Shown here piece by piece: positions 9,041 through 17,667 of a DNA stretch of 64,000 nucleotides (position 1 is the first letter of the stretch; the number at the start of each line of letters is the position of its first letter). The stretch is taken from positions 1 through 64,000 of the forward strand of contig JAUIKY010000003.1 of assembly GCA_030430535.1 (NCBI GenBank), read 5' to 3'. This DNA is from Bacteroidia bacterium. Its GTDB lineage: Bacteria > Bacteroidota > Bacteroidia > Flavobacteriales > Flavobacteriaceae. The position numbers and the translations under genes were made by a program. The notes under the pieces are model-generated. The model was not told the DNA's origin and did not search any database. It worked only from the letters and a program-made list of their open reading frames with translations.

Positions 9041-10044
9041 TGTTTGAAGGCATAGAATTTGTAAATAAAGAGTTTTTCTGGTTGCTTTTGGCCTTGCCTT
9101 TGGCAATGCTTTGGTATGTGTTCAAAAATAAAAAGCAGACGGCCGAGCTAAAAATGTCGAGTTTAAAAGGCTTTAAAATTACCAATTCGTGGTTGCCAAA
9201 ATTGAGGCATTTGCTGTTTGTTTTGCGTTTGTTGGCTTTGGTGCTTTTAATTACGGCTTTGGCACGTCCACAGTCGGTTGATGTGTCCACACGAACCAAA
9301 ACCACGCGAGGTATCGATATTGTGATGTCTATAGACGTTTCTGCAAGTATGCTGGCCAAAGATTTATCGCCCAACCGTTTGGAAGCCTTAAAAGATGTGG
9401 CAGCCGATTTCATAAAAAAACGCCCCAACGACCGTATCGGGTTGGTGGAATACGCTGGAGAAAGTTATACCAAAACGCCTATTACCAGCGATAAAGCCAT
9501 TGTATTGCGCTCATTAAAAAGCATAAAATACAATACTATTATTGAAGGTGGAACGGCCATTGGGATGGGCTTGGCCACTTCGGTTAACCGATTGAAGGAC
9601 AGTAAAGCGAAAAGCAAAGTGATTATTTTGCTCACCGATGGGGTAAACAACTCAGGATTTATCGACCCGAAAATAGCTAGCGAACTGGCCCTAGAGTACG
9701 GTATAAAAGTATATACCATTGGTTTGGGAACCAACGGCATGGCGCTATCGCCGGTGGCTATTTTGCCTAACGGACAATTTCAATACGGGCGCATTCAGGT
9801 GGAAATTGACGAGGCCTTGTTAAAAGAAATTGCCGAAGTTACCGGAGGAAAGTATTTTAGGGCTACCAATAACAAAAAGCTAGAAGAGATTTATGATGAA
9901 ATCAACAAGCTTGAAAAAACGGAAATAGAGGAATTCAAATTTTATAATTATGATGAAAAATTCCGTCCGTTGGTGATTTTGGCAGGACTCCTTTTAATGT
10001 TGGAAGTGCTGTTGAGGTTTACTGTTTTCAGAAGTTTTATTTAG
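9040..10044 (+). CDS. batA: BatA, VWA-domain membrane protein
   Basis: 334 residues. Two N-terminal hydrophobic segments (FFWLLLALPLAMLWYVF and HLLFVLRLLALVLLITALA), then a VWA domain whose MIDAS motif DVSAS in IVMSIDVSASMLAKD is intact, with the later Thr and Asp of the MIDAS (EGGTAIGMGL and LLTDGVNNSG) also present. A C-terminal helix (PLVILAGLLLMLEVLLRF) closes the protein. BatA/BatB are paired VWA proteins of the aerotolerance operon, anchored in the inner membrane with the VWA domain likely periplasmic or cytosolic depending on topology. Overlaps the previous gene by one base. Confidence 0.9.
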   Translation: MFEGIEFVNKEFFWLLLALPLAMLWYVFKNKKQTAELKMSSLKGFKITNSWLPKLRHLLFVLRLLALVLLITALARPQSVDVSTRTKTTRGIDIVMSIDVSASMLAKDLSPNRLEALKDVAADFIKKRPNDRIGLVEYAGESYTKTPITSDKAIVLRSLKSIKYNTIIEGGTAIGMGLATSVNRLKDSKAKSKVIILLTDGVNNSGFIDPKIASELALEYGIKVYTIGLGTNGMALSPVAILPNGQFQYGRIQVEIDEALLKEIAEVTGGKYFRATNNKKLEEIYDEINKLEKTEIEEFKFYNYDEKFRPLVILAGLLLMLEVLLRFTVFRSFI

Positions 10045-10168
10045 GGCATAAGAAGAAGTTTTAAACTGAAGATGGTTGTTTGCTAAGTCGAAGCAAATTG
10101 AAGTTAAAATAAAGATCAGTGTTCGTGGCATGACTGCTTTACTGAATACTGCGACTGAATACTAAAAT
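10045..10168. repeat. Repeat-rich spacer between batA and batB
   Basis: 124 bp without a gene. It contains GAAGTT/TGAAGTT words and the near-direct repeat ACTGAATACTGCGACTGAAT, again the kind of short interspersed string seen in other bat gaps. No ribosome-binding site or promoter stands out. Confidence 0.45.
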
Positions 10169-11206
10169 ATGTATCAATTAGACGAAAAAATATGGTTTTG
10201 GGCATTGGCGGTTATTCCTGTAGTGGTGTTGCTCTTTTTGGTGCTTCAGTTTTGGAAATACCGCACCCAACGCAAATTCGCCGATAAGGAATTACTCAAA
10301 AAGTTAAGTCCGAATACCTCACTTTTCAAAAGTGTTTTAAAAATGGTGGTGCTTTGTTTGGCGTTTGCCTGTTTGGCTTTGGCTTTGGTAAACCCTAAAA
10401 TTGGCACGAAATTGGAGACCGTTAAGCGCGAAGGCGTCGATATTGTGTTCGCTATCGATGTTTCAAAAAGTATGTTGGCCGAAGATATCGCACCCAATCG
10501 ATTGGAAAAATCGAAACAATTGGTAACGCAAATCATCAATAATTTGGCGAGCGACCGCATTGGGATTATTGCGTATGCCGGGAAAGCCTTTCCGCAGTTG
10601 CCTATTACCACCGATTATGCATCGGCTAAAATGTTTCTGCAAAGCATGAATACCGATATGCTGTCGTCACAGGGTACGGCCATTAACGAAGCCATTAACC
10701 TGGCGAAAACCTATTTTGATGACGAAGAGCAAACCAACCGAGTGCTTATCATTATTTCAGATGGAGAGGACCATAGCGAGCAGGCAGCAGCAGTGGCCGA
10801 GGAGGCCAGCGAAGAGGGTATTCGTATTTTTACCATAGGGGTGGGCGATGTAAAAGGAGGGCCCATTCCCGAAAAACGAAATGGGGTGGTGCTGAACTAT
10901 AAAAAAGATAGTCAAGGTGAAACGGTTATTACCAAGTTGAATGAAGAAACTCTTAAAAATATTGCGAGCGAAGCTAATGGGGCGTACATAAACGGAAAGA
11001 GCACCAAAGATGTGGTTGAAAATATCCGTGAAATATTAAATGCCATGGATAAGACCGAATTTGAATCGAAACAGTTTGCCGATTTTAAATCGCAGTTTCA
11101 GTGGTTTTTGGGCTTCGGTATATTCTTTTTGTTGCTCGATATTTTCCTTTTGGAACGAAAAACGGCTTGGTTGAAAAAGTTGAATCTGTTCAATGAAAAT
11201 TTATAA
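10169..11206 (+). CDS. batB: BatB, VWA-domain membrane protein
   Basis: 345 residues, a paralogue of the preceding BatA. Two N-terminal hydrophobic stretches (ALAVIPVVVLLFLVLQFW and VLKMVVLCLAFACLALALV), then a VWA domain with intact MIDAS DVSKS in FAIDVSKSMLAEDIAPNR, the Thr in SSQGTAINEAI and the Asp in IISDGEDHSE. A C-terminal membrane helix is FQWFLGFGIFFLLLDIFLL. The likely role is partnership with BatA in a MoxR-driven envelope complex. Function in this organism is inferred from the operon. Confidence 0.9.
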   Translation: MYQLDEKIWFWALAVIPVVVLLFLVLQFWKYRTQRKFADKELLKKLSPNTSLFKSVLKMVVLCLAFACLALALVNPKIGTKLETVKREGVDIVFAIDVSKSMLAEDIAPNRLEKSKQLVTQIINNLASDRIGIIAYAGKAFPQLPITTDYASAKMFLQSMNTDMLSSQGTAINEAINLAKTYFDDEEQTNRVLIIISDGEDHSEQAAAVAEEASEEGIRIFTIGVGDVKGGPIPEKRNGVVLNYKKDSQGETVITKLNEETLKNIASEANGAYINGKSTKDVVENIREILNAMDKTEFESKQFADFKSQFQWFLGFGIFFLLLDIFLLERKTAWLKKLNLFNENL

Positions 11207-11280
11207 ACGATTGAAATCGAGATATTTTATAAATTTTTTAACGAACAAAACATAGCATATTTTCTAATTTAGAAATAAAA

Positions 11281-12138
11281 ATGAAACAATTACTAGCAAT
11301 TTTGCTCCTTTTTACAACGGTTTTGTCTTTCGCGCAAGAAGAGGATAAAGCACAGTTGTTGGCTTTAAAAAAGGCGAATAATTTTGTGTATGAAGGCAAT
11401 AAGCTTTTGAACGAGGACACCGTTTTGGCCGAAATGGAGTATCGAAAAGCCCTTTCAGAGCAGCCCAATTCGGTAGCGGGCAGTTATAATTTAGGCACGT
11501 CGTACATAAAACAGGGTAATTTTGATGAAGCCATTTACAGGTTGGAGGCTGCGGCTAAATCGGCGACTTCAAAAGCCGAAAAACACAAGGCGTATCACAA
11601 CATCGGGAATGTATTAATGCAAGCAAAAAAGTGTCAGGAAGCGGTTGAGGCTTATAAAAACGCGTTGCGAAACAATCCTTCCGATGACGAAACGCGGTAT
11701 AATTTGGCAGTGGCGAAAGACTGTGCAGAACAGCAAAAAGACCAAAATCAAGACGAGAGTCAGGATAACAAGGACGAAAACCAAGACAATAAAGACCAGC
11801 AGAAAAACGACGAGAATAAGGAAAATCAGGATAACCAAGATAATAAAGACCAAGAAGGCGACAACCAAGACGATAAAAAAGACGAAGGCGACCAGGATAA
11901 CAAAGAAGGCGAGGATAAAGAAGATGAAGGCAAGCCCAAGGACGACAAAAAGGATAAAGGAGAAGGTGGTGACGAACAAAAAGAGCAGCCCCAACCTAAG
12001 CCTCAACCAGGGCAGTTATCGCCACAACAGATAAAAAACTTGTTGGAAGCCATGAACAACCAAGAGCAAAAAGTTCAGGAGAAGATAAATGCTGAAAAAC
12101 AAAAGGGCGTTATTATCCAATCTGATAAAGACTGGTAA
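11281..12138 (+). CDS. batC: BatC, exported TPR protein with acidic low-complexity linker
   Basis: 285 residues. Signal peptide (MKQLLAILLLFTTVLSFAQ), then about three tetratricopeptide repeats at residues 25-150 (NSVAGSYNLGTSYIKQGNFD and KHKAYHNIGNVLMQAKKCQE are typical). Residues about 155-240 are almost entirely D, K, E, N and Q. The C-terminal tail QLSPQQIKNLLEAMNNQE resembles the end of other BatC proteins. TPRs suggest a protein-binding role in the periplasm. The long acidic linker is encoded by simple AAGAC/GATAAN-type DNA that may vary in length between strains. 74 bp separate it from batB. Confidence 0.85.
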   Translation: MKQLLAILLLFTTVLSFAQEEDKAQLLALKKANNFVYEGNKLLNEDTVLAEMEYRKALSEQPNSVAGSYNLGTSYIKQGNFDEAIYRLEAAAKSATSKAEKHKAYHNIGNVLMQAKKCQEAVEAYKNALRNNPSDDETRYNLAVAKDCAEQQKDQNQDESQDNKDENQDNKDQQKNDENKENQDNQDNKDQEGDNQDDKKDEGDQDNKEGEDKEDEGKPKDDKKDKGEGGDEQKEQPQPKPQPGQLSPQQIKNLLEAMNNQEQKVQEKINAEKQKGVIIQSDKDW

Positions 12139-12250
12139 AAGTTAGAAGCTTGAAAGCCGAAGTTTGAAGTTAAATTTGTTTTGTCATGCTAAGAGCTGTC
12201 ACTGCGCATCGTTAAAGTGAAGTGAGCCCAAAGCGTTTCAATCTAAAAAC
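12139..12250. repeat. Repeat-rich spacer between batC and batD
   Basis: 112 bp without a gene. It starts with AAGTTAGAAGCTTGAAAGCC-type words, then TGTCATGCTAAGAGC, which resembles the TGTCA-led repeat at 7336 and 63883 but is diverged. No strong hairpin or promoter. Confidence 0.4.
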
Positions 12251-14023
12251 ATGAAAATAATAAAACACATATTCCTATTATTAGTTTTAACAACAAGCCT
12301 TGCTTCCGCACAGGTTGAATTTAATGCTAAGGTAAGCAAGCAAAAGTTGGGGGTTAACGAGAGGTTGCGCATCGATTTTGAAATGAATCAAGATGGCGAT
12401 AATTTCAATCCGCCCGATTTTGCCAATTTTACTGTAGTTGGTGGTCCCAACCAATCGGTGAGCAACTCATGGATTAATGGCAAACGCACCTTCAAAAAAA
12501 CATACAGTTATTTTTTAGCACCCAAAAAGCGTGGAAATTTCACCATTCAGCAAGCTACCATTGTTATTGATGGCGTTATTTATAAAACTACACCCGTAAC
12601 CATTGAAGTGACCGCTGCAGTCGATATTCCGAAAGACCCCAATGATCCGCAATATTTAGCTTCGGAAAACATCCATTTGGTTGCCGAAGTTTCCAAAACC
12701 GACCCATATTTAAACGAGGCCATTACCGTAGTTTATAAACTTTACGTGTCGCCCAAAATAGCAGTTGATAATTGGAATGAAATCGATACGCCAAGGTATA
12801 ATGATTTTTGGAGCCAAAACATCGATACCCAAGGCCAAAAAGTACAAAACGGAAAATATAACGGCGAGGATTACCGGTTTTTAGTGCTACGGAAAACGGT
12901 ACTCTATCCGCAAAAAACAGGGAAGCTCGATTTAGAGCCCTTAACGCTCGATATCGCTTTGCGTGTACCCACCAACCGCCGTGATATCTTTGGAAGTGTT
13001 TTAATGCAACGCACTAACCGAACCGTTTCGGCCGGAAATAAAACCATTAACGTAAAACCTTTGCCTGAAACAGGAAAACCATTGGATTTTACTGGTGCGG
13101 TTGGCGACTTTAATTTTAACGTGTCGGCTTCAAAAACCGAGTTGGATGCCACCGAGTCACTACAGGTAAAAGTAGAGGTGGGTGGAAATGGAAATTTAAA
13201 ACTGTTTAAACTGCCTAAAATATCGTTGCCAAGTTCGCTTGAGGTTTACGAGCCAGAGCACAAAGAAAATGTGCGCACCAACCTTTCAGGGATGCAGGGC
13301 AGTATTTCAGACAGTTATACCGTAGTGCCGCAGTACAAAGGAAAATATCCTATTCCGAGTATTTCATTTTCATATTTCGATTTAAAAACCGAAAGCTACA
13401 AGCGTTTATCTTCCGATGAAATTATAATCAATGTGTTGAGCGGGCCATCAAACAATGCCACCAACAATAATGAAGCCTTAGGTGGTAATATTGGTAAACA
13501 AGCAGTGGTTTTAAACAGCGATCAATTTGCATTTATTAAAACCCAAACCGATTTTCACCCTATCGAGAGCAGCTATTTCTTTAAAACCAAACTGTTTTGG
13601 AGCTTGCTATTAGCACCGTTTTTGGCCATTCCGTTGGCTATTGTGGTGCGTCGAAAAAAGGCTAGCAGAGATGCCGATGTGTTTGGAAACAAAATAAGAA
13701 AGGCCGATAAGCTTGCCAGAAAATATTTGAGCAACGCCAAAAAAGCATTGGGCAAAAAAGAAGAATTTTACATAGCCCTAGAAAAAGCTTTGCACAACTA
13801 TTTAAAAGCAAAATTGCATATTGAAACCAGCGATTTTAGTAAAGATAAGATTGAAGACCTATTAAGGCAAAAACAGGTTGAGGACGAAGTAATAAGCGAT
13901 TTTATAAGCATTATCGAAAGCTGTGATTTGGCACGTTATACTCCTATTGATAGTGTAACTATGCAAGAAGATTATGAAAAAGCTGCCAAAACCATTTCGT
14001 TAATTGATAAACAAGCACGTTAA
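12251..14023 (+). CDS. batD: BatD, oxygen-tolerance membrane protein
   Basis: 590 residues. Signal peptide ending SLASAQ, followed by VEFNAKVSKQKLGVNERLRI, the characteristic start of BatD ('protein involved in oxygen tolerance'). The periplasmic part is a series of beta-rich Ig-like domains to about residue 440, then one membrane helix (FWSLLLAPFLAIPLAIVV) and a cytosolic helical tail of about 120 residues. BatD presents a large periplasmic domain in the MoxR/VWA assembly; molecular role unknown. The next gene begins right at its end. Normal length for the family, no damage seen. Confidence 0.9.
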   Translation: MKIIKHIFLLLVLTTSLASAQVEFNAKVSKQKLGVNERLRIDFEMNQDGDNFNPPDFANFTVVGGPNQSVSNSWINGKRTFKKTYSYFLAPKKRGNFTIQQATIVIDGVIYKTTPVTIEVTAAVDIPKDPNDPQYLASENIHLVAEVSKTDPYLNEAITVVYKLYVSPKIAVDNWNEIDTPRYNDFWSQNIDTQGQKVQNGKYNGEDYRFLVLRKTVLYPQKTGKLDLEPLTLDIALRVPTNRRDIFGSVLMQRTNRTVSAGNKTINVKPLPETGKPLDFTGAVGDFNFNVSASKTELDATESLQVKVEVGGNGNLKLFKLPKISLPSSLEVYEPEHKENVRTNLSGMQGSISDSYTVVPQYKGKYPIPSISFSYFDLKTESYKRLSSDEIIINVLSGPSNNATNNNEALGGNIGKQAVVLNSDQFAFIKTQTDFHPIESSYFFKTKLFWSLLLAPFLAIPLAIVVRRKKASRDADVFGNKIRKADKLARKYLSNAKKALGKKEEFYIALEKALHNYLKAKLHIETSDFSKDKIEDLLRQKQVEDEVISDFISIIESCDLARYTPIDSVTMQEDYEKAAKTISLIDKQAR

Positions 14024-14027
14024 GAAA

Positions 14028-14786
14028 ATGAAACCAATATTGTATACCTTGTTGTTGTTAATGGGGTTTGTGTCTTATTCACAAAACCAAGACTTGTTTA
14101 AAAAGGCGAATGCACTGTACAACGAAGGAAAATATGCCGAAGCCATTGACGATTACACGGCTATTTTGGAAACGGGGCAACATTCGGCCGATTTGTATTT
14201 CAATTTAGCAAATGCCCATTATAAATTAAGCCATATTGCCCCAAGTATTTATTATTACGAGAAGGCCTTGCAGTTGGCTCCGAACGATGAGGATATAAAA
14301 AACAATATGGCCTTTGCCAAAAACATGACCATCGATGCCATTGAAGTAGTGCCCGAAACCGGAGTTTCAAAACTGATAAAAAACATCACAAACAAATTAT
14401 CTTTTGATGCCTGGGCAAAAACAGCGGTAGGATTTGTGTTCTGTTTTGTCGTTTTGTTTTTAATCTATTATTTTGCTTATTCCACGACCCGCAAGCGTTT
14501 GTCGTTTGTTGGGAGTTTTGTGTGCTTGGGCTTGGTTTGCATAGCTTTGGCGTTTGCGTTCCACAAATACAATTTAGATAAAAACGACAATCCAGCCATA
14601 GTATTTGTCCAGGAAAGCAAAGTAAAGAGCACACCAAACGCAAGGGGAGAAGAAGCTTTTAGGTTGCACGAAGGCACCAAAGTTCAAGTAGAAGAAACCT
14701 ATAACGATTGGAAAAAAATAAAGCTAGCCGACGGAAAAACAGGTTGGGTAGCTTCCGAAGATATAAAATTACTCCACGATTTTTAA
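14028..14786 (+). CDS. BatE-like TPR and SH3-domain membrane protein
   Basis: 252 residues from the ATG at 14028, which starts a signal peptide (MKPILYTLLLLMGFVSYSQ). An upstream in-frame ATG at 14004 would overlap batD and add eight polar residues before the signal, so I prefer 14028. Domains: two to three TPR motifs at about residues 25-100, two membrane helices (VGFVFCFVVLFLIYYFAY and VGSFVCLGLVCIALAFAF), then a bacterial SH3-like domain (SKVKSTPNARGEEAF to KTGWVASEDIKLL) at the C-terminus. SH3 domains often bind cell-wall peptides. This is the last gene of the bat operon; a new promoter-like element follows. Confidence 0.82.
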   Translation: MKPILYTLLLLMGFVSYSQNQDLFKKANALYNEGKYAEAIDDYTAILETGQHSADLYFNLANAHYKLSHIAPSIYYYEKALQLAPNDEDIKNNMAFAKNMTIDAIEVVPETGVSKLIKNITNKLSFDAWAKTAVGFVFCFVVLFLIYYFAYSTTRKRLSFVGSFVCLGLVCIALAFAFHKYNLDKNDNPAIVFVQESKVKSTPNARGEEAFRLHEGTKVQVEETYNDWKKIKLADGKTGWVASEDIKLLHDF

Positions 14787-14809
14787 TAGAAATTTAACAT
14801 TTAGAATTG

Positions 14810-14817
14810 TATATTTG
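14810..14817 (+). promoter_or_regulatory. Candidate -7 element (TATATTTG)
   Basis: Exact match to TAnnTTTG, 18 bases before the ATG of the small hypothetical gene. A TTTT run at 14781-14784 is at only an approximate -33 position. It suggests that the small gene and the SulP cassette are transcribed apart from the bat operon. Confidence 0.45.
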
Positions 14818-14835
14818 TTTCCCTAGAAATTTTTT

Positions 14836-15138
14836 ATGCTAAAACAAATCGTTTCAATATGCTTTACTGCTCTGTTTGTGCTATTTTTAATGGCTCCAAC
14901 AGTTGTTGTTTTGGTTGATGATTCTGTTGATGTATCTGTTTTTTATGCCACTTCTGAAGAAGAAGAAAAAGGCGGAAAAAAAATATCAGAAAAAGAACTA
15001 TTGTGCCAGGAAATGGCAGAAACAAATTTGAGTATTGTTTTTTGGGATAACGATTTAGATTTAGAATATTTTCAAAAAAAATATCCCAATCCTCATTTAA
15101 AACTTACTTCTCCCCCTCCTAAATTTCACATATTATAA
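14836..15138 (+). CDS. Small membrane-anchored hypothetical protein
   Basis: 100 residues, not recognised. It starts with a hydrophobic signal or anchor (IVSICFTALFVLFLMAPTVVVLV), then an acidic/basic patch (ATSEEEEKGGKKISEKE) and a polar tail ending PNPHLKLTSPPPKFHIL. It has a promoter-like element directly upstream and lies 95 bp before the SulP gene, so it may be co-transcribed with the bicarbonate cassette. The composition and the upstream promoter support a real gene; no function can be assigned. Confidence 0.6.
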   Translation: MLKQIVSICFTALFVLFLMAPTVVVLVDDSVDVSVFYATSEEEEKGGKKISEKELLCQEMAETNLSIVFWDNDLDLEYFQKKYPNPHLKLTSPPPKFHIL

Positions 15139-15233
15139 TTCGGGTTTTAAGGTTTTTATAAGCCTTAGTCAAATTCTTATTGTTTATTCTGAGTTTGGTT
15201 TTGATTAAGCCAAGCCAAAAATTTTATTATAAT

Positions 15234-16823
15234 ATGTTTAAAACTATTAAAAGCGACTTGCCAGCGAGTATAGTTGTGTTTTTTGTTGCCTTACCGTTAT
15301 GTTTGGGTATAGCTCTTGCCAGTGGAGCACCGTTGTTTTCAGGTTTAATTGCTGGTATTATTGGAGGTATTGTTGTTGGAGCATTGAGTGGCTCAAATAT
15401 TGGAGTGAGTGGTCCCGCGGCAGGTTTGGCTGCTATTGTATTAACAGCCATCGGAACTTTGGGCGGTTATCAAAACTTTTTGGTTGCCGTTGTTTTGGGT
15501 GGAATTATCCAATTGCTTTTTGGGGTGTTAAAAGCAGGAGTTATTGGGTATTATTTTCCGTCATCGGTTATTAAAGGGATGCTTACCGGTATTGGAATAA
15601 TTATCATTTTAAAGCAAATACCTAACTTTTTTGGTTATGATGAAGAGTCGGCATGGGATCTTGAGTTTTTTGAAATTGATGGAGGAAATACCTTTTCAGA
15701 ACTATTCCAAGTCATAAACAATATTCATCCCGGTGCCGCTTTAATAGGTATTATAAGTTTAGCTATATTGATATTATGGGATAAGGTGCTTTCAAAAAAA
15801 GGTAAAATATTCCAACTTATCCAAGGACCGCTGGTTGCCGTTGTATTGGGTATTGTTTTTTATAATGTTACCGGTGGTACACCTATGGCAATAGAAGGAA
15901 AACATTTGGTAAGTGTTCCGATTCCTGAAAGTGCATCAGACTTTTTGGGGCAGTTTAGCTTTCCAAATTTTGCGGTAATAACCAATGTAGATGTTTGGGT
16001 TACGGCCTTTACCATTGCGCTGGTGGCGAGTTTGGAAACTTTATTGTGCGTTGAAGCAACCGATAAGTTAGATCCACACAAAAACGTTACTCCAACAAAC
16101 AGAGAGTTGTTGGCACAGGGAACAGGGAATATTCTTTCTGGTTTAATTGGTGGTTTGCCTATTACACAGGTTATTGTACGTAGTTCTGCAAATATCCAAT
16201 CAGGTGGGCAATCTAAATTATCGGCTATTATCCACGGGTTTTTCCTGTTAATTTCAGTGATACTGATTCCTAAATTACTGAATATGATTCCGCTTTCTGT
16301 TTTGGCCGCTATTTTATTGGTGGTAGGTTACAAACTGGCAAAGCCGTCCCTATTCAAAATTATGTACAATTTAGGTTGGAAACAATGGGCGCCTTTTATT
16401 GTAACCGTTGTAGGTATTGTATTTACCGATTTATTGTTTGGTATAGGTCTTGGTTTGCTGGTAGGTATTGTAGTTATTTTGTTAAAGAGCTACCAAAACT
16501 CACATTTCCTTCATATTGAAGATAAAAGTAACGGAAAGCACAGAATTAAAATGACGCTTGCAGAAGAAGTAACTTTTTTTAACAAGGGAGCCATATTGAA
16601 AGAACTTGATAGCCTGCCAAAAGATACCTATTTAGAGTTAGACTTGTTAAAGACCAGATATTTGGATAATGATATTATAGAAATTCTGGAAGACTTTTTA
16701 TTCAAGGCTAAAGAGCGGAACATCGATATAAAATTGGTGTCAAAACGCGGCGTTGAAGAAAACCCTGAGAGTTTTATTAAATTTTTCAATGAAAGGCCAA
16801 AATCAAGCCTGAGCTTAAGTTAA
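15234..16823 (+). CDS. SulP-family anion (probable bicarbonate) transporter, first copy
   Basis: 529 residues from the ATG at 15234; a TTG 18 codons upstream would add residues that do not fit the family. SulP/SLC26 permease: the start SDLPASIVVFFVALPLCLGIALASGAP and the GSNIGVSGPAAGLAAIVLTAIG loop are family signatures. About a dozen hydrophobic segments are followed by a C-terminal STAS-like domain (RIKMTLAEEVTFFNKGAI, LELDLLKTRYLDNDIIEIL). SulP proteins move sulfate, bicarbonate or other anions. The carbonic anhydrase two genes downstream makes bicarbonate the likely substrate, but this is inference. The stop is 5 bp before the Usp-like gene, so the two are surely co-transcribed. Confidence 0.88.
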   Translation: MFKTIKSDLPASIVVFFVALPLCLGIALASGAPLFSGLIAGIIGGIVVGALSGSNIGVSGPAAGLAAIVLTAIGTLGGYQNFLVAVVLGGIIQLLFGVLKAGVIGYYFPSSVIKGMLTGIGIIIILKQIPNFFGYDEESAWDLEFFEIDGGNTFSELFQVINNIHPGAALIGIISLAILILWDKVLSKKGKIFQLIQGPLVAVVLGIVFYNVTGGTPMAIEGKHLVSVPIPESASDFLGQFSFPNFAVITNVDVWVTAFTIALVASLETLLCVEATDKLDPHKNVTPTNRELLAQGTGNILSGLIGGLPITQVIVRSSANIQSGGQSKLSAIIHGFFLLISVILIPKLLNMIPLSVLAAILLVVGYKLAKPSLFKIMYNLGWKQWAPFIVTVVGIVFTDLLFGIGLGLLVGIVVILLKSYQNSHFLHIEDKSNGKHRIKMTLAEEVTFFNKGAILKELDSLPKDTYLELDLLKTRYLDNDIIEILEDFLFKAKERNIDIKLVSKRGVEENPESFIKFFNERPKSSLSLS

Positions 16824-16828
16824 TCATC

Positions 16829-17629
16829 ATGGATGGCAATAAAAGTAAAATTTTAGTTCTCTCAGACTTAAAGGATTCCACCGAGGCTATACTTAAAAGT
16901 GCCATAGCCTTGGCTAAAATCCTAAGTGCTGATATCAAGTTTTTTCATGTGAAAAAAGGAACGGACGTGGTGGATCGAGACAGTCAGTTATCAACCTTTC
17001 GCACCATAAACGAACAGCATAGTTTAACAAAAAACAGTATAGGTGGCATTATAAAGTCGGTTTCCAAAACCTACGGCCTAAAGATTGATTACAGCTATGC
17101 TTTCGGAAATATAAAAAACGAAATTCAAGATCAATTGAACGCGTATCAACCCGACGTTGTTATTGTGGGACGCCGAAAATCGAGACTGGGGTTGGCTGGA
17201 GACAAGATTATAAATTTTGTTTTAAAAACCTATGAGGGCCCGGTAATGGTGGTTAACAGCAAAAGCACCATTGAGCCCGATAAAGCATTATCAATGGCTA
17301 TTTTAAACGGAAAGTCCACAGGTTATAGCGATGCCATTACCAATAGTTTATTGCAACAGGCCCAAAAGCCACTAAAATTATTTGAAGTGGTAGATAAGGC
17401 AGGAAAGCACCAAGGAAACGGAGCGTCTTCAAATAATGACGAAGTAGAGTTCGTTTTTGAACGTAACGATAACACCGTAAGTAATTTGTCTAAATACCTA
17501 TTGAAGAGTAATATTAATTTACTTTATTTAAACCGAAAAAATAAAGAACAAAACAATGATGGTTTAAAGAAGTCTGATATTAAGGATATTATCAGTAAAA
17601 TAGAGGTGTCCATTCTTGTGTCTGGATAA
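16829..17629 (+). CDS. Universal-stress-protein-like protein, degenerate
   Basis: 266 residues with two Usp-like halves. The first (residues about 5-145: KILVLSDLKDSTEAILKSAI, then DVVIVGRRKSRLGLAGDKII and VMVVNSK) follows the UspA fold closely; the second half is diverged. The G-x2-G-x9-G(S/T) nucleotide-binding motif of ATP-binding Usp proteins is absent in both, so ATP binding is doubtful. It sits 5 bp after the SulP permease and 38 bp before a carbonic anhydrase, suggesting a regulatory or partner role for the transporter. Cytosolic. Confidence 0.75.
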   Translation: MDGNKSKILVLSDLKDSTEAILKSAIALAKILSADIKFFHVKKGTDVVDRDSQLSTFRTINEQHSLTKNSIGGIIKSVSKTYGLKIDYSYAFGNIKNEIQDQLNAYQPDVVIVGRRKSRLGLAGDKIINFVLKTYEGPVMVVNSKSTIEPDKALSMAILNGKSTGYSDAITNSLLQQAQKPLKLFEVVDKAGKHQGNGASSNNDEVEFVFERNDNTVSNLSKYLLKSNINLLYLNRKNKEQNNDGLKKSDIKDIISKIEVSILVSG

Positions 17630-17667
17630 TCTTGCACTTTAAACCAATTAAATTTAAAACAAACAGA

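Noticed and set aside
11614-12006. Minus-strand reading frame of 130 hydrophobic residues
   Set aside because: It is antisense to the acidic D/K-rich part of batC; the complement of such codons gives V, L and F, so the hydrophobic look is an artefact.
15180-15233. TTG start for the first SulP permease
   Set aside because: The ATG at 15234 begins at the family's usual N-terminus and the added residues are not family-like.
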